This document shows, piece by piece, positions 52,690 through 61,998 of a DNA stretch of 64,000 nucleotides (within the stretch, counting starts at the first letter, position 1; every line of letters begins with the position of its first letter). The position numbers and the translations under genes are program-made. Below the pieces are notes generated by a model. It had not been told where the DNA came from and ran no database searches. It saw nothing but the letters and a program-made list of their open reading frames with translations. The stretch is from positions 2,108,001 to 2,172,000 of the forward strand of contig CAWJOU010000005.1 of assembly GCA_963844575.1 (NCBI GenBank), read 5' to 3'. The DNA comes from DASZUK01 sp963844575. Its GTDB lineage: Bacteria; Actinomycetota; Acidimicrobiia; Acidimicrobiales; RAAP-2.

Positions 52690-54261
52690 ATGACAGCTGA
52701 CCGGTCCGACGTCGCCGCGCTCGGCGCCGCTCTGCCCGATGCGAGCTGGCTCGGCTCGCGACCGCGGCCGGTCCTGCTGGCCGTCGTCGGCGCTGTCGCC
52801 GCGTTGGTCGTCGGCGCCGTCGCGAGCCGCGACCCAGTCGCCGCGGTCGGCCTGTTGGTGGTCGGCGCGACGGTCGTCGCGGTGCTCCTGCGGCCGGTTG
52901 TCGGCGCGGTGCTCCTCGTCGCGGTAGTGCCGATCACGTCGGGCCTGAGCACCGGCTTCCCGTTGCCGCACGTCCGGCTCTCGGAGGTCGTGATCGGCCT
53001 CGTCGGGCTGACGGTCATCGCGTCGACCCGGCGGAGCCACGTGGTGCCGTGGCGGGCCCTCGACTGGGCGCTGCTCGCCTACGGCCTCGGCTGGGCCGTC
53101 CTGGCGATCGCCGCGACGGTGACGCAGCGACAGCACCTCTCGCTGGCCGATTGGGGCACGGTCTTCGGGCAGCTCCAGTTCCTCCTCCTCTACCGCGGCA
53201 TCCGCCTGGCCGTGCGGACGCCGGCGGACCGCCGGCTCACGCTCGGCGCCCTCGTGCTCTGCAGCGTCCCGGTCGCCGCGCTGGCCGTCCTCCAAGAAGC
53301 CCGGGTGCCCGGCGTCGCCGGCTTCGTCGACTCGATCACCGGCGGGCTGGCGGCCAGCGGGGCGTCGGCGAGCGCGGGATCGATCATCCGGGCGACCGGG
53401 CCGTTCGACAACTGGGCCGCCTTGGCCGGCTACCTCCTGCCGATCCTGCTCGTCATGGTGGCGATCGCCCTCGCCGGCCTGGCGGTCCGGCACCGACGGT
53501 GGTTCGTCGCCACCGGCGCGCTGGCCGCGCTCGCGCTGGTCTTCACGGCCGAGCAGTCGGCGATCCTCTGTCTCGTCGTCGGCGTGATCGTCCTGGCCGC
53601 CCGTTACGGCGACGGTCGGTACCGGCGGGCGGTGCGCCTGGGGTCGGTCGGGCTGCTGCTGGCCGCGGCCGCCTTCCTCGCCTCCCGCGTGGCCGGCGAG
53701 CTGGCCGCCAGCGCCGGCAGCGGGCGGATCGGCTGGGTGCCGCAGACGCTCAGCTTCCGCTGGTCGATCTGGACCGGCCAGTACTTCCCGGTGATCGCCG
53801 GCCACCTGCTGACCGGCTACGGCGTCGTGGCGCCCGCGGCGGTGCGGTGGCCGTACCCCGAGTCGCAGTACGTCGCCTTCCTGGTCGAGGGCGGCGTCGT
53901 CATGCTCGCTCTCTTCGGCGTCCTGGCCTGGGCGATGCTCCGGGCCTGCAGCCAGGCCCGCCGGTCGGCCGATCCGCTCGAACAGGCGCTCGGACGGGCG
54001 CTGACGATCGCCACGGTCGCCCTGCTCGTCATGAACGGGCTCTGGCCGTTCCTCAGCAACGGCGGCCTGCCCCAGGTGCTGTGGAGCCTGCTCGCCCTCG
54101 CCGCGCCCGGCGTCGTCGTCGCCAGCCGGGCCGGGCTCGGTCGGGTCGGCAACGGTCCGGTCGGCGACGGTCGAGATAGCGCCGGGCCGCCGGGCCGCCG
54201 GGCGGGGGCGGCGCGGCCGCCGGAGCTCGTCTCGCCGCCAGCGCTGGTAGGACCGCCGTGA
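52690..54261 (+). CDS. O-antigen ligase/polymerase-type membrane protein (Wzy-like)
   Basis: The product has 523 residues from ATG 52690, 12 bp after the Wzz-like gene. About eleven membrane segments surround a large periplasmic loop (about 335-385) containing FRWSIWTGQYFPVIAGHLLTGYG and YPESQYVAFLVEGG, as in Wzy/WaaL proteins. It would polymerise lipid-linked repeat units at the outer membrane face. The C-terminal tail is Pro/Ala-rich. The next gene starts within its stop codon. Confidence 0.85.
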   Translation: MTADRSDVAALGAALPDASWLGSRPRPVLLAVVGAVAALVVGAVASRDPVAAVGLLVVGATVVAVLLRPVVGAVLLVAVVPITSGLSTGFPLPHVRLSEVVIGLVGLTVIASTRRSHVVPWRALDWALLAYGLGWAVLAIAATVTQRQHLSLADWGTVFGQLQFLLLYRGIRLAVRTPADRRLTLGALVLCSVPVAALAVLQEARVPGVAGFVDSITGGLAASGASASAGSIIRATGPFDNWAALAGYLLPILLVMVAIALAGLAVRHRRWFVATGALAALALVFTAEQSAILCLVVGVIVLAARYGDGRYRRAVRLGSVGLLLAAAAFLASRVAGELAASAGSGRIGWVPQTLSFRWSIWTGQYFPVIAGHLLTGYGVVAPAAVRWPYPESQYVAFLVEGGVVMLALFGVLAWAMLRACSQARRSADPLEQALGRALTIATVALLVMNGLWPFLSNGGLPQVLWSLLALAAPGVVVASRAGLGRVGNGPVGDGRDSAGPPGRRAGAARPPELVSPPALVGPP

Positions 54262-55394
54262 TGCGCCCGCGGGGCCGCCGCATCCCACCGCTCGTCGTCG
54301 TCCTCGTCGCGATCGCCCTGGTCGCCGGCTTGGTCGCGCTGGCGTCGGCCCGCTACGCCGGGTCGTCGTCGGCGACGCCGCCGGGCCATGCCGGGGACAC
54401 CGGTCGGGCCGGCGCGGCCCATCGTGACCGGAGCGACAGCCATTCGACGTCGACGACCGCGCCCGGTGGGTCGACGGTGACACCGACGACGACGGCGACG
54501 ACGACACCGGCGACATCGACCGCGACGTCGACACCGTCGGCGCCATCGCTCGGCGTCTACGCCGGCCCGGGCGCGGTGACGGCCGCCGACTCGGTCGACG
54601 AACAGCTCGGCGGACGGGTCGGCGATGCGTTCGACTTCCTGCCGTACGGCACGTGGACAACGCTGACCGATCCGTCGTGGCTGGCCGACGACTGGCGGGG
54701 CTCGTCGTTCGACCTGATCCTCGGCGTCCCGATGCTGCCGACGACCGGCGGCACGCTGGCCGAGGGGGCGGCCGGCCAGTTCGACGGCCAGTTCGCCGGA
54801 CTCGCGGCGCGGCTCGTGGCCGACGGTCTCGGCAGCTCGACCCTCCTCGTCGGGTGGCAGCCCGATGACCCGGGCACCCCGTGGTCCGTCGGCTCGGCGG
54901 CCGCGGCGGCCGACTACGTCGCCTTCTGGGACCGGATCGAGTCGACGATGGCCGCGACGGCCGGCGCCCACTTCGTCTTCGAGTGGGACGCCGGCGACGC
55001 CCGGACATCAGCGGTCCGGCCGACCGAGACGTATCCCGGCGACGCCGCGGTCGGCATCGTCGCCACCGATGCCTTCGACACCGGGTACCGCAACCTGCCG
55101 GCCACAGCGCAGTGGACCGCGCTGCTCGGACAGCCGTACGGGCCAGCCTGGACGGCCGACTTCGCGGCGGCGCATCACAAGCCGATGGCCCTGGCCATGT
55201 GGGGTGCGGTGCCGGTCGCCGCCGGGGGCGGGGGTGACAACCCGACATTCGCGGTCCAGCTGCTCCGGTGGGCCGCCGCGGCCCACCTGGTCGACTGCGT
55301 GCTGTGGGACTACGGCGGCTGGGCGACGATGAGCGGCGATTTCCCGGCCACGGCCGCCGCCGTCCGGCAGTGGTTCGCGCCATCGGCCGGGTGA
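54258..55394 (+). CDS. Secreted GH26-like protein lacking both expected catalytic glutamates
   Basis: The product has 378 residues from GTG 54258 (ATG 54261 also possible). One N-terminal hydrophobic segment (about 10-30) and a Thr/Ser-rich linker (about 58-93) precede a TIM-barrel-like domain (about 95-375). The domain opens with LGVYAGPGA and contains LLVGWQPDDPGTPW, HFVFEWDAGD and HHKPMALAMWGAVPV. In GH26 enzymes the strand-4 acid/base and strand-7 nucleophile are glutamates (GxE, PEWG). Here these sites read Q201 and M314. It is probably a carbohydrate-binding or structural relative in the export pathway, not a mannanase. Confidence 0.65.
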   Translation: MMRPRGRRIPPLVVVLVAIALVAGLVALASARYAGSSSATPPGHAGDTGRAGAAHRDRSDSHSTSTTAPGGSTVTPTTTATTTPATSTATSTPSAPSLGVYAGPGAVTAADSVDEQLGGRVGDAFDFLPYGTWTTLTDPSWLADDWRGSSFDLILGVPMLPTTGGTLAEGAAGQFDGQFAGLAARLVADGLGSSTLLVGWQPDDPGTPWSVGSAAAAADYVAFWDRIESTMAATAGAHFVFEWDAGDARTSAVRPTETYPGDAAVGIVATDAFDTGYRNLPATAQWTALLGQPYGPAWTADFAAAHHKPMALAMWGAVPVAAGGGGDNPTFAVQLLRWAAAAHLVDCVLWDYGGWATMSGDFPATAAAVRQWFAPSAG

Positions 55395-55452
55395 CGGCGA
55401 CTGGGTGACGATCGAGGGACGCCGGGCAGACGGGGGCGGGACGGCACCGTCG

Positions 55453-55494
55453 TAACCTCGGGATATGGCCGTTGGGCAGTTCGTCGCCCCCTGA
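55453..55494 (+). promoter_or_regulatory. Leaderless promoter and 9-codon leader peptide before the GAF protein gene
   Basis: TAACCT (55453-55458) lies exactly 6 nt before ATG 55465, which opens a 9-codon frame (MAVGQFVAP, stop 55492-55494). The stop lies within GAGGGAGA, the ribosome binding site of ATG 55506. This would give an internal promoter with translation of a short leader coupled to the next gene. Confidence 0.4.
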
Positions 55495-55505
55495 GGGAGA
55501 ATGGG

Positions 55506-57179
55506 ATGTCGATCGTCGCGGAGCGAGCCGGAATGCACGACAGTCTGAGCGGAGCCACCACGAACCTCCTCCGGATGGCCCGGAGCGAGTGTCGCGGCGC
55601 GCTCGCGTTCGTCGCGCTCTCCCTCGACGACAACCTCTTCGCCACCGCGTCCTACCCGACCGTCTCCGACGACGATCTTTTCGGGGAGGAGGAGGTCGAA
55701 GAGGTCGTCCACCAGGCTTGGGCCGACCCCGAGTTCGGGCAGGCCAGCGTCTTCGTCCGGGCATCGCGGCTGAAAAGCCGGCGCCTCGCCCGTCCGAAGC
55801 GGTTCGTCGTCGCCATCGTGCCTCTCGGCGACGGACCCGGCGGCCGGCCGTGGGGGATGCTCGGCGTCGTCGACCCCGAGAGCGGCGGGTTCGAGCCGCC
55901 CCAGCTCGACCTGCTCGACCAGATCGCCCAGCGGCTGGCTTCCCATCTCCGGGCGCGCCAGGAGGTCCGGGAGACCGTGGCCGCCAGCACCGCGGCCAGC
56001 AACGGCCCGGCCGCTCCGATCTCGTGGCCGGCCGACGACCCCACCCCGGCCGGCGCCGCTGGACCGGTCGGCGTCCCGGCTCCAGTGGCCGCCGCACGGA
56101 CCGACCAGTCAAGCCAGCGTGACCCGAGCCACGAGGACCCAGGCGGCGAAGACGAGCCGTGGTGGTCGGTGGAGCCCGGCCACGTGGCCGCCCACCCGGT
56201 CGAGGGGGCGGAGCTGGCCGCGGACCGTCCCGAGCCGGCCGCCGATCGGCCTGAGCCGTCCCCACCGGGACCGCCCGATCCCGAGCCGGCGTTCAGCCGC
56301 CCTGACCCATCGGCGGACCTTCGCGGCCCGTCGGCCATCCGGCCGGGGCCGCCGCTGTGGGCCGCGGCCACCCAGTTGGGCCAGCTCGGCGTACGGCGAC
56401 CACCGGGAGCCGACCCCTCGCGGGCCGTCCTGGCCGGCTTTGTCCGCGACGACCCGCGGCCGGACGACGACTGGGCTCCGGTCGACCAGCCCACTGCCGT
56501 CCAACCCACTGCCGTCCAACCCGACGCCGGCCAACCCACCGCGGTCCGGTCCCAGCCGGTCCAGCCGGAGCCGGACGTGCGGTTCGTTCGGCCCGAGGCG
56601 GAGCGCCGCGTCCAGCTCGAACCCGACCGGCGGTTCGTCCGATCCGAGGCGGAGCGGCGGGCGCAGCCCGAGCCGGACATCCGGTTCGTCGAGCCCACCC
56701 AGTCGCCGTCGGCAGAATCCCCGTTGGCTGGGCCGGACCTCCTGCCGACGTTCCTGTCGGCGAGCCCGACGCCCGGCCTCGTCGGCCTGGCGGCCTTCGT
56801 CGGCCGGGCCGGGCGCATGCTCGGCGCCGGAGCGGTCGCCGGGGGCGGCCCGCTGGCGGTCGTCGTGCTGGAGATCGTCGGCTCGGGACCGCTGGACGAG
56901 CTGGCAGTCACCGAGGCGACGGCGGCGATCCGACGCGAGCTGCGGTTCGACGACCCGGTCGCTCAGCTCGGGCCGACGGTCTTCGCCGCCGCGGTCCCGC
57001 TCGTCCCCGGTGGGTCGGACGGCCCGGCGGTCGAGAAGCGGCTGGCGGCGGCGCTGCGGTCGACGTCGGGCGGGCCGGAGAGCCGGGTCCGGGCAGCCCA
57101 CGTCGTGGCCGGCCCGACCGAGCGCGCCGACGCCGACGAGCTCTTGCGCTCGGCGATGGCGATGCTCCGTGAGGGGTGA
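55506..57179 (+). CDS. GAF-domain protein with degenerate GGDEF C-terminus
   Basis: The product has 557 residues from ATG 55506. A GAF-like domain occupies about 10-155. A long disordered Pro/Asp/Arg-rich linker (about 160-410) contains tandem units (QPTAV repeats near 320-335, and EPDxRFVRxEAERR twice near 342-375). The C-terminus (about 415-555) has the length and pattern of a GGDEF domain but no GGDEF motif (QLGPTVFAAAVPL at that place). It may bind c-di-GMP or act as a scaffold but should not make it. It overlaps the flippase start by 4 bp. Confidence 0.72.
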   Translation: MSIVAERAGMHDSLSGATTNLLRMARSECRGALAFVALSLDDNLFATASYPTVSDDDLFGEEEVEEVVHQAWADPEFGQASVFVRASRLKSRRLARPKRFVVAIVPLGDGPGGRPWGMLGVVDPESGGFEPPQLDLLDQIAQRLASHLRARQEVRETVAASTAASNGPAAPISWPADDPTPAGAAGPVGVPAPVAAARTDQSSQRDPSHEDPGGEDEPWWSVEPGHVAAHPVEGAELAADRPEPAADRPEPSPPGPPDPEPAFSRPDPSADLRGPSAIRPGPPLWAAATQLGQLGVRRPPGADPSRAVLAGFVRDDPRPDDDWAPVDQPTAVQPTAVQPDAGQPTAVRSQPVQPEPDVRFVRPEAERRVQLEPDRRFVRSEAERRAQPEPDIRFVEPTQSPSAESPLAGPDLLPTFLSASPTPGLVGLAAFVGRAGRMLGAGAVAGGGPLAVVVLEIVGSGPLDELAVTEATAAIRRELRFDDPVAQLGPTVFAAAVPLVPGGSDGPAVEKRLAAALRSTSGGPESRVRAAHVVAGPTERADADELLRSAMAMLREG

Positions 57180-58798
57180 AGCGCCGGAGCAGCGCGGCGA
57201 TGACCCGATCTCCCGACGACGCAGCGGACTCGACGACGTCGGCCAGCCCGCCCGGTCAGTCGGCCAGCTCACCCGGTCGGTCGGTCGGCCCACCCGGTCG
57301 GTCGGACAGCCCGCTCCGTCAGATCGCCCTGCGCAGCGGGGCGTACCTGGCCGGTCGGGAAGCGGCGGGCATGGTGGTCCGGCTGGTCGGGGTGGCGATC
57401 GTCGTCCGCCAGATCGGGCCGAGCGCCTTCGGCATCTACAGCGCGGCCGTCCTCTTCGCGCTCTTCGTGACCGGCCTGGCCCAGATGGGCGCGGAGGTCT
57501 ACCTGATCCGGTTGCCCGGACCGCCGGACCGTCGGACGTACAACGAGGCGTTCACGTTCCTGCTGTGCAGCTCACTGCTGATCGTCGGCCTGTCGGAGGC
57601 CCTCACGGTGTTGATCGGGCCGTGGCTGCGGCCGGTCGGCGTCGTGCTCCCGCTGCGCATCCTGCTGCTGAGCATCCCGCTCAACGTCCTGTGGGCGCCG
57701 GCCCAGGCGTCGATCGAGCGGAACTTCGCCTACCGGAAGATGGGCATCCTGGAGCTGGGCGGGGACATCGTCCTCTACGCCACGGCCATCCCGCTGGCAC
57801 TGACCGGGGCCGGTGCGTGGTCGCTGGTGGCCGGCTACTTCACGTGGCAGGCCTGGCTGCTCGCCGGCAGCGCGGCCTTTTCCGGCCTGCGACCGCGGTG
57901 GGCGTGGTCGACGGCGACGATGCGGGACCTGCTGCGTCACGGCTCGGGCTACTCGCTGTCGACGTGGCTCACCGCCGCCGAGCGGCTGGTCATCCCCCAG
58001 GTCGTCGGCGGGTTCGCCGGCGCGACCGGGGTCGGCTACGTCGTCTTCGGCCAGCGGCTGGTCCAGACGCTCAGCGTCGCGCAGCGCGGCATCTACCGGA
58101 TCGGCATGGTCACGGTGTCACGGATCGGGCGGGACGACCCGGCTCGGCTGACGCGGGCGATCGAGGAGGGCTCACTGCTCTTGATGGTGGCCGCGGCCGC
58201 GCCGTTCGCGGCGTTCGGCCTCGTCGCCCACTGGGTCGTACCCGCCGTCTTCGGTCCGGAGTGGGTGGCCGCGATCCCGGTCTACGTCGTCCTCTCGATC
58301 GTCGCGGTCCTGACAGTGCCGAACCTCGTGCAGTGCACCGTCCTGTTCGCGTTCGGCAAGAACCTCCAGGTAGCGCTGTCCAACCTCATCCAGGCCGTCG
58401 CCCTGACGGTCGGCTCACTGTTGTTCGTGCACACGTTCGGGATCGTCGGCTTCGGCTACGCCAGCCTGCTCACGCTGGTCGCGACGGTGTACACGCGGTA
58501 CGCGGCTTCGCAGATGGCGCCGATCCGCTATCGGCGGCTCGCGCTGCCGGTCCTGGCGATGCTGCCGCCACTGTTGGCGCCGGTCCTGCCGGCCCCGTGG
58601 TCGCTGCTGACGGTCGTGCCGCCGGCGCTGTTGCTGCTCTTCCCGGCCAGCCGTCGCGATCTGCGCCTGCTGGTGGAGGTCGTGCGAACCGGCCTCGGTC
58701 GCCGGCGGAACGCCGACCCGCGGCCAGCCGCACCGGCTGGACCGGCGACGGCGGCTGGACCGGCGGCTGGACCGGCGGCACCGGTCCGGCCGGTCTAG
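57176..58798 (+). CDS. Polysaccharide flippase, Wzx/MOP superfamily
   Basis: The product has 540 residues from GTG 57176 (GTGA overlap); ATG 57200 is an alternative. A low-complexity Ser/Pro/Gly N-terminus of about 40 residues is followed by 12-14 membrane segments. Family marks are RQIGPSAFGIYSAAVLFALF, the ASIERNFAYRKMG loop and the FGPEWVAAIPVYVVLS segment. It flips the lipid-linked repeat unit across the membrane for the Wzy-like polymerase. The C-terminal tail is an Ala/Gly/Pro repeat. Confidence 0.92.
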   Translation: MKRRSSAAMTRSPDDAADSTTSASPPGQSASSPGRSVGPPGRSDSPLRQIALRSGAYLAGREAAGMVVRLVGVAIVVRQIGPSAFGIYSAAVLFALFVTGLAQMGAEVYLIRLPGPPDRRTYNEAFTFLLCSSLLIVGLSEALTVLIGPWLRPVGVVLPLRILLLSIPLNVLWAPAQASIERNFAYRKMGILELGGDIVLYATAIPLALTGAGAWSLVAGYFTWQAWLLAGSAAFSGLRPRWAWSTATMRDLLRHGSGYSLSTWLTAAERLVIPQVVGGFAGATGVGYVVFGQRLVQTLSVAQRGIYRIGMVTVSRIGRDDPARLTRAIEEGSLLLMVAAAAPFAAFGLVAHWVVPAVFGPEWVAAIPVYVVLSIVAVLTVPNLVQCTVLFAFGKNLQVALSNLIQAVALTVGSLLFVHTFGIVGFGYASLLTLVATVYTRYAASQMAPIRYRRLALPVLAMLPPLLAPVLPAPWSLLTVVPPALLLLFPASRRDLRLLVEVVRTGLGRRRNADPRPAAPAGPATAAGPAAGPAAPVRPV

Positions 58799-58810
58799 GA
58801 GGAGGGCTGG

Positions 58811-59311
58811 ATGCCGACTGACCACCCGTCGTCCGACGACCCGTCGCCCGACGACCCGTCGACCGACCGCCGACCGCTGATCGGCGCGCCGACGTGCCGG
58901 GTCGGCGTCGACCTCACCGCGGTCGCGGACGTCGAGCAGTCGTTGGCCACCCAGGGCGAGCGGTACCTCGCCCGGCTCTTCACCGAGCACGAGGTGGCGA
59001 GCTGCCAGGGCGCCGGCGGCCCGCGGGCCGAGTCGTTGGCCGGTCGGTTCGCGGCGAAAGAGGCGGTGGTCAAGGTGCTCCGGCCGAGCGGCGCCCGGCC
59101 GGAGTGGCGGGACATCGAGGTCCGCCAGCAGGCGAGCGGCGCGTGTGACATCGTCCTGCACGGCGGCGCGGCCGAACTGGCTGCGTCGGAGGGCATCGAT
59201 CAGCTCTCGGTCAGCCTCAGCCACGAGGCCGGGCTGGCGGTGGCGGTGGTCGTCGCCTGGTCGTTCGGCACGGCGTCGCCCGGGGCGACCGATCGGGGAG
59301 GGGAGCAGTGA
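58811..59311 (+). CDS. acpS: Holo-ACP synthase-type phosphopantetheinyl transferase
   Basis: The product has 166 residues; AGGAGGAGGG directly precedes ATG 58811. An Asp/Ser/Pro-rich N-terminus of about 28 residues is followed by the AcpS core. CRVGVDLTAV has the Mg-binding Asp, FTEHEVASC follows, and ESLAGRFAAKEAVVKVL is the signature with the catalytic Glu-Ala-x-x-Lys. It transfers 4'-phosphopantetheine from CoA to a carrier protein. Its place inside a polysaccharide operon suggests a dedicated acyl carrier protein nearby, outside the window. Confidence 0.88.
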   Translation: MPTDHPSSDDPSPDDPSTDRRPLIGAPTCRVGVDLTAVADVEQSLATQGERYLARLFTEHEVASCQGAGGPRAESLAGRFAAKEAVVKVLRPSGARPEWRDIEVRQQASGACDIVLHGGAAELAASEGIDQLSVSLSHEAGLAVAVVVAWSFGTASPGATDRGGEQ

Positions 59312-61998
59312 CGGTCGTCAGGGCAACGGGTGAGCGATCAATCGAACAGCCAACCGAGCCACCGGCGGCCGGCGACGTCGGGCTGACGTTCGGCGAGCGG
59401 TGGGAGTGCGCGGCGCTGCCGCCCGACGCGGCCACCGATCCGGTCGGGCTGGTGAAGCTGGCGGTCGACTGGCTGCCGGCCGAGGTGCCCGGCACGGCGG
59501 CCGGGGCGCTACGGGCGGCGGGCCGGCCGGCCCAGTACGGAGAGCTGGACGAGCAGGACTGGTGGTTCCGCTACCGGTTCGACGGCCGCGTCGACGGCCG
59601 GTTCGACGGTGCGGCGGGGCCGCGCCTGCTCGAGCTCGGCGGCCTGGCGACGGTGGCCGACGTCTGGTGGAACGGCGTGCCGGTGCTGCACAGCGAGAAC
59701 ATGTACCGGGCCCACCGAGTCGCCGTCGACGTCGACGCGGGCGAGAACGAGCTCGTCGTCCGGTGCGCCGCGCTCACCCCACGGCTGACTGGGCGCCGGG
59801 CGCGGCCGCGCTGGAAGACGTACATGGTCGGGCACCAGAACCTCCGCTGGTTCCGCACGAGCCTCCTCGGCCGGATACCCGGTTGGGCGGTCGTGCCGCC
59901 GATCGTCGGGCCGTGGCGGCCGGTGCGGCTGCTCGGCCCGGGCGACGTCGTGCCGACGACGATCGCGCTGCGGGCGACCTGCGACGGCGACGGTGGTGTC
60001 GTCACCGCGTCGTTCGACCTGCTGGCCGACGCCGCGCCGACCGGCGCCACGCTCCGGATCACCCGTCTGGGCACGGGCGAGTCAGTGGCCGAGTCAGCGG
60101 CCGGGTCAGGGGGGGAGCCGGCGGAGGCGGATGGCGACCTCGGGACGGCGGCGCTCGGCACGGTGGACCTCACGGTGGGCGAGCACGACGGCCGGTTCCG
60201 CTTGGAGGGGACGGTGCGGTTGGCCGCGGTCGAGCGCTGGTGGCCGCACACGCACGGTGCGCAGCCGCTGTACGAGGTGTGGGCCGAGATCGACGGCCGG
60301 ATGCAGCGGCTCGGGCAGGTCGGGTTCCGGACGATCGCGGTCGACCGCGGCGATGGCGACTTCCGGGTGGCGGTCAACGGCGTCGAGGTCTTCTGTCGCG
60401 GTGCGTGCTGGATGCCGGTCGACCCAGTGGCGGTCGCATCGCCGGCGGCGGTCGTCGAGCACCGGTTGGCACTGGCCCGGGCGGCGAACATGAACATGCT
60501 CCGGGTCCCGGGGACGACGGTCTACGAGGACCAGCACTTCCTCGAACAGTGCGACCGGCTGGGCATTCTGGTCTGGCACGACTGCATGTTCGCGTTCTTG
60601 GACCCGCCGCAGGACGACGCGTTCGTCGAGGACGCGGTGGCCGAGGTGACCGAGGCCGCCGAAGCGATGGCCGGCCACCCGTCGGTGGCGATCGTCTGCG
60701 GCAACCAGGAGGTCGAGGAGATCGCGGCGATGAACGGCCAGGGCGGCGAGCGGTCGTCGACGCCGTTCTTCGACGAGGTGGTGCCGGCGATCGTCGGCGC
60801 GGTCCTGCCCGAGGTGGCGTACGTGACGTCGAACCCGACCGGCGGGACGTTCCCGTTCCGGATGGACAGCGGTGTCAGCCAGTACTTCGGGGTCGGCGGT
60901 TACCTACGACCGGTCGAGGACGCCCGCCGGTCGCGGGTGCGGTTCGCGGCCGAGTGCCTGGCGTTCGCGACGCCGCCGGAACCGGTGACGGTCGACGAGC
61001 TCTGCGGCGGCGCGTACCGGGCCAACCACGACCCGTCATGGAAGCGGGGCGTGCACCACGACGCCGGCCGGAGCTGGGACATGGAGGACGTGCGGTCGTT
61101 CTACATGGCGTCGCTCTTCGGCGTCGACCCGCTGAAGGAGCGCTACGTCGACGCCGAGCGGGCGCTCGAGCTCGGCCGGGCGACGAACGCGCAGCTCATG
61201 GGGGCGGTGTTGACGGAGTGGCGCCGCCCGGGGTCGACGTGCGGGGGCGGGCTCGTGCTGTCGTTCGCCGACCTGGCGGCCGGCGCGGGCTGGGGCCTCG
61301 TCGACGTGGCCGGGCGGCCGAAGGCGCCGTGGTACGTCCTGCGCCGGGCGTTCCAACCGGTCGCGCTGCTGGCGGTCGACGAGGGGTTGAACGGGCTGGC
61401 GTTGCACGTCGTCAACGACACCGCGGCGCCGGTGCGCGGCCGCCTCGTCGTCGAACTGGTGGCCCGGGGCGAGCTGTACGTCGAGCGCGGCGAGGTGGCC
61501 GTCGACGTGGCGCCGCGCAGCTTCCAGACCGTCGACGCGGAGACGGTCGTCGGCGGCTACCGCGACGTCTCGTACGCCTACCGGTTCTCGCCGCCGGCCC
61601 AGGACGCGGTGGTGGCGACGTTGGTCGACGACGACGGCGGTCAGGTCGCCCAGGCCGTCCACCTCCCGCTCGGGCAGGGGCGGCCACTGGAGAACGACGT
61701 CGGGCTCCGGGCCGTCGCCCGGCCGGCCGGCGACGGCCGGTGGGCGGTCGACGTCCACGCCGACCGGCTGGCCCAGTGGGTCACCGTCCGGGCCGACGGC
61801 TTCGTCGCCGACGACTCGTGGTTCCACCTCCCGCCCGGGGCCGACCGGCAGGTCGTCCTGCGCTCGGAGTCCGCCGGTCATCGGGATGGGGAAGCGTCGT
61901 CGCCGCCCCGGGGCGGCACGGTCCAGGCGCTCAATGCGGTCGCCCGGGCGACCGTCAAGATCGAGAAGTCGCCGGACGTCGAGGCGGAGAGGGCCTGA
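59308..61998 (+). CDS. GH2-family glycoside hydrolase (beta-mannosidase-like)
   Basis: The product has 896 residues from GTG 59308 (GTGA overlap with acpS). A GH2 sugar-binding jelly-roll N-domain (about 30-215, DVWWNGVPVLHSENMYRAH) and an Ig-like domain precede the TIM barrel. The barrel has LVWHDCMFAFLDPP, the acid/base in VCGNQEVEE (E468) and a candidate nucleophile in FAAECLAFATPPE (E549). No signal peptide is visible, so it would act in the cytoplasm, for example on misassembled or recycled repeat units. Beta-mannosidase is the nearest subtype; other beta-glycosides are possible. Confidence 0.85.
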   Translation: MTVVRATGERSIEQPTEPPAAGDVGLTFGERWECAALPPDAATDPVGLVKLAVDWLPAEVPGTAAGALRAAGRPAQYGELDEQDWWFRYRFDGRVDGRFDGAAGPRLLELGGLATVADVWWNGVPVLHSENMYRAHRVAVDVDAGENELVVRCAALTPRLTGRRARPRWKTYMVGHQNLRWFRTSLLGRIPGWAVVPPIVGPWRPVRLLGPGDVVPTTIALRATCDGDGGVVTASFDLLADAAPTGATLRITRLGTGESVAESAAGSGGEPAEADGDLGTAALGTVDLTVGEHDGRFRLEGTVRLAAVERWWPHTHGAQPLYEVWAEIDGRMQRLGQVGFRTIAVDRGDGDFRVAVNGVEVFCRGACWMPVDPVAVASPAAVVEHRLALARAANMNMLRVPGTTVYEDQHFLEQCDRLGILVWHDCMFAFLDPPQDDAFVEDAVAEVTEAAEAMAGHPSVAIVCGNQEVEEIAAMNGQGGERSSTPFFDEVVPAIVGAVLPEVAYVTSNPTGGTFPFRMDSGVSQYFGVGGYLRPVEDARRSRVRFAAECLAFATPPEPVTVDELCGGAYRANHDPSWKRGVHHDAGRSWDMEDVRSFYMASLFGVDPLKERYVDAERALELGRATNAQLMGAVLTEWRRPGSTCGGGLVLSFADLAAGAGWGLVDVAGRPKAPWYVLRRAFQPVALLAVDEGLNGLALHVVNDTAAPVRGRLVVELVARGELYVERGEVAVDVAPRSFQTVDAETVVGGYRDVSYAYRFSPPAQDAVVATLVDDDGGQVAQAVHLPLGQGRPLENDVGLRAVARPAGDGRWAVDVHADRLAQWVTVRADGFVADDSWFHLPPGADRQVVLRSESAGHRDGEASSPPRGGTVQALNAVARATVKIEKSPDVEAERA

